Positions 59,732 through 64,000 of a stretch of DNA of 64,000 bases are shown here, one piece after another (the stretch's first letter is position 1; each line of letters starts with the position of its first letter). The notes below the pieces were generated by a model. It was not told the origin of the DNA. It ran no database searches and was given only the letters and a program-made list of their open reading frames with translations. Position numbers and translations under genes: made by a program. This stretch comes from Pelomonas sp051857475 (GTDB lineage Bacteria > Pseudomonadota > Gammaproteobacteria > Burkholderiales > Burkholderiaceae_C). Location of the stretch: NCBI RefSeq assembly GCF_051857475.1, contig NZ_JBPZGZ010000001.1, positions 1,550,001-1,614,000 of the forward strand, read 5' to 3'.

Positions 59732-62700
59732 CGCCAGCGCAACGGTGTATCGCGTGTGGACGCCGATACGCGCAGCCACCCCGCCTGCTCGGCCGCGGCC
59801 GGGCTGGCAAAGCTCTCGCGCAGCGCCGCCACCACGTCTTCGCCCACCAGCTCCACCCCCACCCAGGCATCGCGCCAGCTGCGCTTGGCCGCGTACAGCG
59901 CCAGGTCGGCCAGGTGCTGCAGGCTGTCCAGGGCCGACGCGCCCGGGCCGCCTGCGGCAAAGGGGAAGCAGGCGAAGCCGATGGACACCGTCTTGTGCTG
60001 CGGGCTGCCATCGGGCAGCCGGAACTCGTGGGCCGCGATGGCCATGCGGATCTTCTCGGCCAACTGGGGCGCCGAGGCGCGCTCGACGAAACGCGCAACG
60101 ACGAGGAACTCCTCGCCGCCCCAGCGCACCACATAGTCCGAGGCGCGCAAGGCCTGGCGCAGCACTTCGGCCGTCTGCACGAGGACGGCGTCGCCGGCCG
60201 CATGGCCATGGGTGTCGTTGACGGACTTGAAGTGATCCAGGTCCAGCATCAACAGCACATGGTCGGAGTCCGGCGGCACCGGGTGGCCGGCGGTGTGGCG
60301 ACGTGCCGCCAGCTCCAGGTCGGCCGGCAGGGTCTGCTCCAGGAAGCGGCGGTTGTGCAGGCCGGTCAAGGGGTCGGTCAGGCTGGCCTGCTCGATGCGC
60401 TGGTAGGCCGCCTGCAGGTCGGCCGTGCGTTCGGCCACGACCCGCTCCAGCTCGGCACCGCGGCGGCGCAGCGCGCGCAGGCGCAGCCGGAAGACCGCGA
60501 CGATGAGCAGCAGCGCCAGCAGTGCAATGGCGGCGCGAAACCACCAGGTCTGGTGCAAGGCCGGCATGACCTGAACAGCGAGCGACAGGGGCGGCTCGCT
60601 CCACCGTCCGGCACGGTTGCTGCCCTGCACCAGCAGCTGGTAGCGGCCCGGCGGCAGGCCGGTGTAGGCGGCCAGGCGCTGGTCGGCCGCGGCCGCGTTC
60701 CAGTCGCGGTCAAAGCCTTCCAGCCGGTAGCGGTAGCGCAGCTTCTGCGGCGCGGTCAGGTCCAGGGCCGCGAACTCGACGCGCAGGCTGCGCTGGCCGG
60801 GCTGCAGCGTCAGCGCCTGGCGGTCGGCCGGCAAGGTCTCGCCATCGACGCTGATGGCCGTGGCCCGCAGCGGCGGCGCATAGGTCCAGGGCTGGATGTC
60901 GCGCGGCTGCACGATGAGCAGGCCTTCGGGCGAACCGAACAGCAGGCGGCCGTCATGCGTCATCGCGCGGCTGGCGATGAAGAGGCTGCGGAACTCGTTG
61001 CCCTCGGCCGCATCGAAGCGCTGCACGCGCCAGGTCTTGGGGTCGATGCGCACCCGGCTGCCCAGCCAGACCTGGCCTTCAGCGTCCTCGACCAGCGACT
61101 CGGCCGGGCTGCTGGGCAGATCCAAGCGGCGGCTCAGCACGTCGAAACGGGCGACCCCTCCATCGAAGGATTTGAGGATGGCCACGCCATCGGGCGTCGC
61201 GACCCACAGGCGGCCATCGCGGGCGACCAGCAGGTCGGGCACCCAGTTGTTGGGCAGGGCGTCGGCGCGGGCCGGGTCACGCGCAATGCGCCGGGCCTGG
61301 GCCGTGGCGGGGTCGAACAGGCTGAGGCCGTTGTCGGAGCCGACCCAGAGCTTGCCGTCGGACGCAAAGGCCAGGGACTCGACGGCCCGGCCAGCCAGCG
61401 TCGTCGCATCGGCCGGGTCGTGGCGGAAGGCGGTGACCGTGCCGTCGGTGGCGATGCGCGCGAGGCCACTCAGCGATCCGGTCCACAGCGCGCCGGCGGC
61501 GTCGAAGACCATGGTGCGGATGGGCCCACCGGGCAGGCCCTGGGCGGTGGTGATGCGCTCGAAGCCGCGGCGGCCTGGTCGCTGGCGGTGCAGGCTGCCA
61601 TCGAGTGTCGCCACCCAGGCACTGCCGTCCGGCCCCTGGGCCAGACAGGTCACCGAGCCGTCGGCCAGGGCATCAGGCTTCTTCGGTTCCGGCCGCAGGC
61701 CGTCGATGAGATGACCCGCTGCATCGAGGATGTCCACGCCATTGCCATTGGTGCCCAGCCAGAGCCGGCCATCGGTCATCTCGCGGGCGCGCACGATGGC
61801 CGGGTGGCTGGGGCCGTCGGCATCGCCGGCGCGGTGGCGCAGCTTCAGCCAGGCGCGCGTGGCGGGGTCATGGCGGGCCAGGCCACCGCCCCAGCTGCCC
61901 ACCCACATCAGACCGGAGCGGTCGGCCAGCACGGCGCCGACGCGGTCGTTGCCAATGGTGGCGGGCTGGCCGGCGTCATGGCGCAGGCGGTCGACGATGC
62001 GCAGCGAGCTGCCGTCGATGACGTCGACGCCGCCGCCGAAGGTCGCCACCCAGATCTCACCGCCCGCGCCCTCGGCGAGTCCATAGACCCAGTAGTGGCT
62101 CAGCGCCTCGCCGCCCTGCCCTGGCGGCCAGCGCTTCAGCACGGCAGGCCCTGCCGGGTCCAGCACGGCGAGACCATGCGCCGCCGTGCCTATCCAGATG
62201 CGGCCCTGGCTGTCCTCCAGCAACCGCGTCACATGCTGGCCCGCGAGTTCATCCTTCGCCACGGCGACAAAGCCCTCGGCCTCGCCCCGCCATTGCTGCA
62301 GGCCGCCCCGCCCGCCCACCCAGAGCCGGCCGGCGCGGTCGATCAGCAGCGCGCGCAACTGGTCATGCGCCAGGCTGTTGGCGCGCGCCGCGTCGTGACG
62401 GTGGTGGCGGATGGCGCCGCTGGCCGGGTCCAGCCTATCCAGACCGTTGTCGGTGGCGATCCACAGCCCGCCGTCGCGATCCTCGGCGACGGACTCGACG
62501 CGGTCGTGCGCCAGGCTGCTCTCGTCGCCGTCACGGTGGCGGTACTGCCTGAAGCCCTCGGTGCGCGGGTCAAAGACGCTCACGCCGCCGCTGATGCTGC
62601 CCACCCACAGCCGGCCGTCACGCGCGACGTGCAGGGCCCGCACATAGCTGCCCGACAGGCTGGTCGCGTCGCCCGGCCGCGGCCGGTAGACCTTGAAGCC

Positions 62701-62928
62701 GTAGCCGTCATGGCGCACCAGGCCGTCCTGGGTGCCTATCCACAGGAAACCCTGGGCGTCCTGGGCCATGGCCGTGGCGAGGTGGGCCGGCACATCGTCA
62801 GGCATGGCGATGCGCTGAAAGCCCACCAGGCCCGGCCGTGTCTGGGCCAGGGCCAGCAAGGGCAGCAAAAGCAGCAGTAAAGGGCCGGCCAGCCACGCGG
62901 CGGGCCGGGCAAGCCAGGCTCTCGGCAA
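59728..62928 (-). CDS. Two-component-type propeller/YYY sensor with GGDEF diguanylate cyclase domain
   Basis: I place the start at TTG 62928, since GGGAGAG lies six bases upstream and the export signal (WLAGPLLLLLLPLLALAQ) follows. An ATG at 63075 is possible but would cover the start of the YgaP-like gene. The product is 1066 residues. At least a dozen propeller strands (FLWIGTQDGLVRHD, RLWVGSISGGVSVFD and so on) are followed by the YYY domain (LRYRYRLEGFDRDWN) and a membrane helix (WFRAAIALLALLLIVAVF). The cyclase has WGGEEF with an RASD inhibitory site five residues before it. It makes c-di-GMP in response to a periplasmic signal. Confidence 0.85.
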   Translation of the reverse strand: MPRAWLARPAAWLAGPLLLLLLPLLALAQTRPGLVGFQRIAMPDDVPAHLATAMAQDAQGFLWIGTQDGLVRHDGYGFKVYRPRPGDATSLSGSYVRALHVARDGRLWVGSISGGVSVFDPRTEGFRQYRHRDGDESSLAHDRVESVAEDRDGGLWIATDNGLDRLDPASGAIRHHRHDAARANSLAHDQLRALLIDRAGRLWVGGRGGLQQWRGEAEGFVAVAKDELAGQHVTRLLEDSQGRIWIGTAAHGLAVLDPAGPAVLKRWPPGQGGEALSHYWVYGLAEGAGGEIWVATFGGGVDVIDGSSLRIVDRLRHDAGQPATIGNDRVGAVLADRSGLMWVGSWGGGLARHDPATRAWLKLRHRAGDADGPSHPAIVRAREMTDGRLWLGTNGNGVDILDAAGHLIDGLRPEPKKPDALADGSVTCLAQGPDGSAWVATLDGSLHRQRPGRRGFERITTAQGLPGGPIRTMVFDAAGALWTGSLSGLARIATDGTVTAFRHDPADATTLAGRAVESLAFASDGKLWVGSDNGLSLFDPATAQARRIARDPARADALPNNWVPDLLVARDGRLWVATPDGVAILKSFDGGVARFDVLSRRLDLPSSPAESLVEDAEGQVWLGSRVRIDPKTWRVQRFDAAEGNEFRSLFIASRAMTHDGRLLFGSPEGLLIVQPRDIQPWTYAPPLRATAISVDGETLPADRQALTLQPGQRSLRVEFAALDLTAPQKLRYRYRLEGFDRDWNAAAADQRLAAYTGLPPGRYQLLVQGSNRAGRWSEPPLSLAVQVMPALHQTWWFRAAIALLALLLIVAVFRLRLRALRRRGAELERVVAERTADLQAAYQRIEQASLTDPLTGLHNRRFLEQTLPADLELAARRHTAGHPVPPDSDHVLLMLDLDHFKSVNDTHGHAAGDAVLVQTAEVLRQALRASDYVVRWGGEEFLVVARFVERASAPQLAEKIRMAIAAHEFRLPDGSPQHKTVSIGFACFPFAAGGPGASALDSLQHLADLALYAAKRSWRDAWVGVELVGEDVVAALRESFASPAAAEQAGWLRVSASTRDTPLRWR

Positions 62929-63073
62929 GCGACTCTCTCCCAACGACCCCGCCTCTTTCGGGCGGTGCGCGAGTATCGCGCTGCAAAATATTTTTGTTTC
63001 GACCGCGAATCCTTTTCGCCAACCGGCGCCTCTTAGTGGCCGAGGGTTGTCCTCGAACACTTGGAGTTGAACC

Positions 63074-63271
63074 ATGTTCTATGTGAAGAATATTCCGACC
63101 GGCGAGCGCATCGTGCGGGTGGTGTGCGGCATCGCCGCTGCGGGCGCTGGCCTGGCGCTGCTGGGCGGCACGACCGGCTGGCTGGTGGCCGCCGGCGCCG
63201 TGGGCCTGGTGGCCTCGGGCCTCTTCGGCTTCTGCCCGGCCTGCGCCATGGTCGGCCGCAAACTCAAATAA
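63074..63271 (+). CDS. YgaP-like small membrane protein (DUF2892)
   Basis: The 65-residue protein starts FYVKNIPTGERIVRVVCG. It has two short hydrophobic helices (IAAAGAGLALLGG and LVAAGAVGLVASGLFGF) and the closing FCPACAMVGR motif, with two cysteines in CPAC. That is the pattern of DUF2892/YgaP membrane anchors, often fused to or next to rhodanese and sulfur genes. Its TAA stop overlaps the ATG of the ECF sigma factor by one base, so the pair is coupled. The start codon is a CATG palindrome also used by the reverse-strand frame. Confidence 0.85.
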   Translation: MFYVKNIPTGERIVRVVCGIAAAGAGLALLGGTTGWLVAAGAVGLVASGLFGFCPACAMVGRKLK

Positions 63272-63804
63272 TGGCCCTCGCCGCCCAACACCAGCCCCTG
63301 CTCGCTGCCGCCCACGGCGGCGACCGGCGGGCGCTGGAGCAGCTGCTGCGCATCTCGCGCCCCGACATCCGCCGCTATGCCCAGCAGCATTGCCTGCTCA
63401 GCGACGTGGACGACGCGGTGCAAGAGGCCCTGCTCATCGTCAGCCGCAAGCTGCCGTCGCTGCGTGTGATGGCGGCCTTCTCGGGCTGGATGATCCGGCT
63501 CGTGCAGCGCGAGTGCCGGCGCCTGGGGCGCATCACGCTGCGCTACGACCCCTACGACGAAGAGAAGCTGGAGCAATGGCTGGTCACGCACGACGAGCCG
63601 GGCCTGCGGCGCGAGCTGGTGGCGGCCCTGGAGTCGCTGCCGATCCACTACCGCGAGGTCATGCTGCTGCGCGACCTGGAAGAGATGACTATCGAGGAGA
63701 TCGCGGACCAGACCGGCCTGACGCGGGCCAATGTGAAGAGCCGCCTGCACCGTGCTCGCGCCCTGGCCCGCGAATACCTGCTGGGTGGCCGACCCGGCGG
63801 CTGA
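63271..63804 (+). CDS. ECF-type RNA polymerase sigma factor
   Basis: The 177-residue protein contains region 2 (QQHCLLSDVDDAVQEALLIVSRKLPSL and FSGWMIRLVQREC) and region 4 (LESLPIHYREVMLLRDLEEMTIEEIADQTGLTRANVKSRLHRAR). It lacks region 3, as ECF factors do. It is coupled to the YgaP-like gene before it and is followed by a secreted-protein gene. No anti-sigma factor is seen in the remaining 196 bases, so its control is unknown; one could lie beyond the window. Confidence 0.92.
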   Translation: MALAAQHQPLLAAAHGGDRRALEQLLRISRPDIRRYAQQHCLLSDVDDAVQEALLIVSRKLPSLRVMAAFSGWMIRLVQRECRRLGRITLRYDPYDEEKLEQWLVTHDEPGLRRELVAALESLPIHYREVMLLRDLEEMTIEEIADQTGLTRANVKSRLHRARALAREYLLGGRPGG

Positions 63805-63887
63805 CAAGCAGACTTCCTGTCGTCCGACTCGGGCCAGGCAGGCCCGGTGAAACCATGGTGGCCTCCACAACCTCGGAGACATCCATC

Positions 63888-64000
63888 ATGAATCGACGCC
63901 ACTATGTGTTGGGCGCCGCCACGTTGCTCGCTGCGGTCTCCGTCCCGGCGATCGCCCAGCGCGGCGATGACGACGGCGAGTTCACCATCCTGCAGGCCCG
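63888..64000 (+). CDS. Secreted protein, 5' part only
   Basis: ATG 63888 opens a frame that runs off the window after 37 residues. It has an Arg-Arg lead followed by a hydrophobic segment (RRHYVLGAATLLAAVSVPAIA) and a signal-peptidase site near AIAQ. The lead looks like a twin-arginine signal, though not a perfect one. The start of the mature part is Asp-rich (RGDDDGEFTILQAR). It is downstream of the ECF sigma factor gene by 83 bases, so it may be one of its targets. The fold cannot be determined from so little. Confidence 0.65.
   Translation, partial: MNRRHYVLGAATLLAAVSVPAIAQRGDDDGEFTILQA

Overview
The window is GC-rich DNA (about 70%) that reads as part of a betaproteobacterial chromosome, order Burkholderiales, most like the Rubrivivax/Leptothrix/Roseateles group. 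The clues are the OmpR/EnvZ pair, CzcICBA, a DctBD-type pair, a PEP-CTERM protein, 3-hydroxybutyrate dehydrogenase, and mfd, serB, ispD and ispF all in one neighbourhood. The species assignment is inference. I find no phage, no transposase, no CRISPR array and no rRNA. There is one tRNA, tRNA-Val(GAC).

Layout. (1) 1-7585 is a tightly overlapping + strand operon of unusual fusion proteins: the end of a GNAT-like protein; an NqrB/RnfD-like membrane domain fused to FG-GAP repeats and an ASPIC/UnbV domain; a Rieske oxygenase; a single protein joining a fatty-acid desaturase, a PAP2 phosphatase and a squalene/phytoene-synthase-like domain; and an NTF2-like protein. It looks like an undescribed lipid or isoprenoid pathway and is the best candidate for a new system. 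(2) 7665-13386 holds a membrane protein, tRNA-Val with its terminator, relA, an alpha/beta hydrolase, 3-hydroxybutyrate dehydrogenase and a SIMPL protein. (3) 13525-18387 holds ompR-envZ, two related orphan periplasmic binding proteins, a membrane-anchored protein and ispF. (4) 18413-26150 carries cell-surface genes: a PlpD-like patatin autotransporter, then a chaperone-usher cluster with three DUF4402-type subunits. That cluster begins with a close match to a flagellar sigma-28 (FliA) promoter. (5) 26174-29936 is a minus-strand operon: class II aldolase, dehalogenase-like hydrolase, bestrophin, ispD, then a low-GC orphan. (6) 30009-37774 holds an RlmN-like methyltransferase, a chalcone-isomerase-like protein and the CzcI-C-B-A metal efflux system. 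(7) 37739-42391 holds DctD/DctB-type regulators and an MHS-family transporter preceded by a sigma-54 promoter match, so a coherent C4-dicarboxylate or 2-oxoglutarate uptake unit. (8) 42544-51897 holds a DUF885 peptidase, mfd, a PEP-CTERM protein, serB, a third orphan binding protein and an amidohydrolase. (9) 51940-59731 holds an S4 protein, an acetolactate-synthase-like enzyme, a rifampin ADP-ribosyltransferase (Arr), small membrane proteins, a truncated haemoglobin, LysE and MFS exporters, an AraC regulator and a START-like membrane protein. (10) 59728-64000 holds a large propeller/GGDEF diguanylate cyclase, a YgaP-like membrane protein, an ECF sigma factor and the start of a secreted protein.

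Two themes run across the window. The genes ispF, ispD, mfd and serB keep one order and divergent orientation but are spread over 33 kb by accessory blocks, which suggests a conserved neighbourhood enlarged by insertions. A 108-nt dispersed element also occurs twice, each time just after a stop codon. Its ends are conserved, while its middle differs in sequence but still forms a hairpin.
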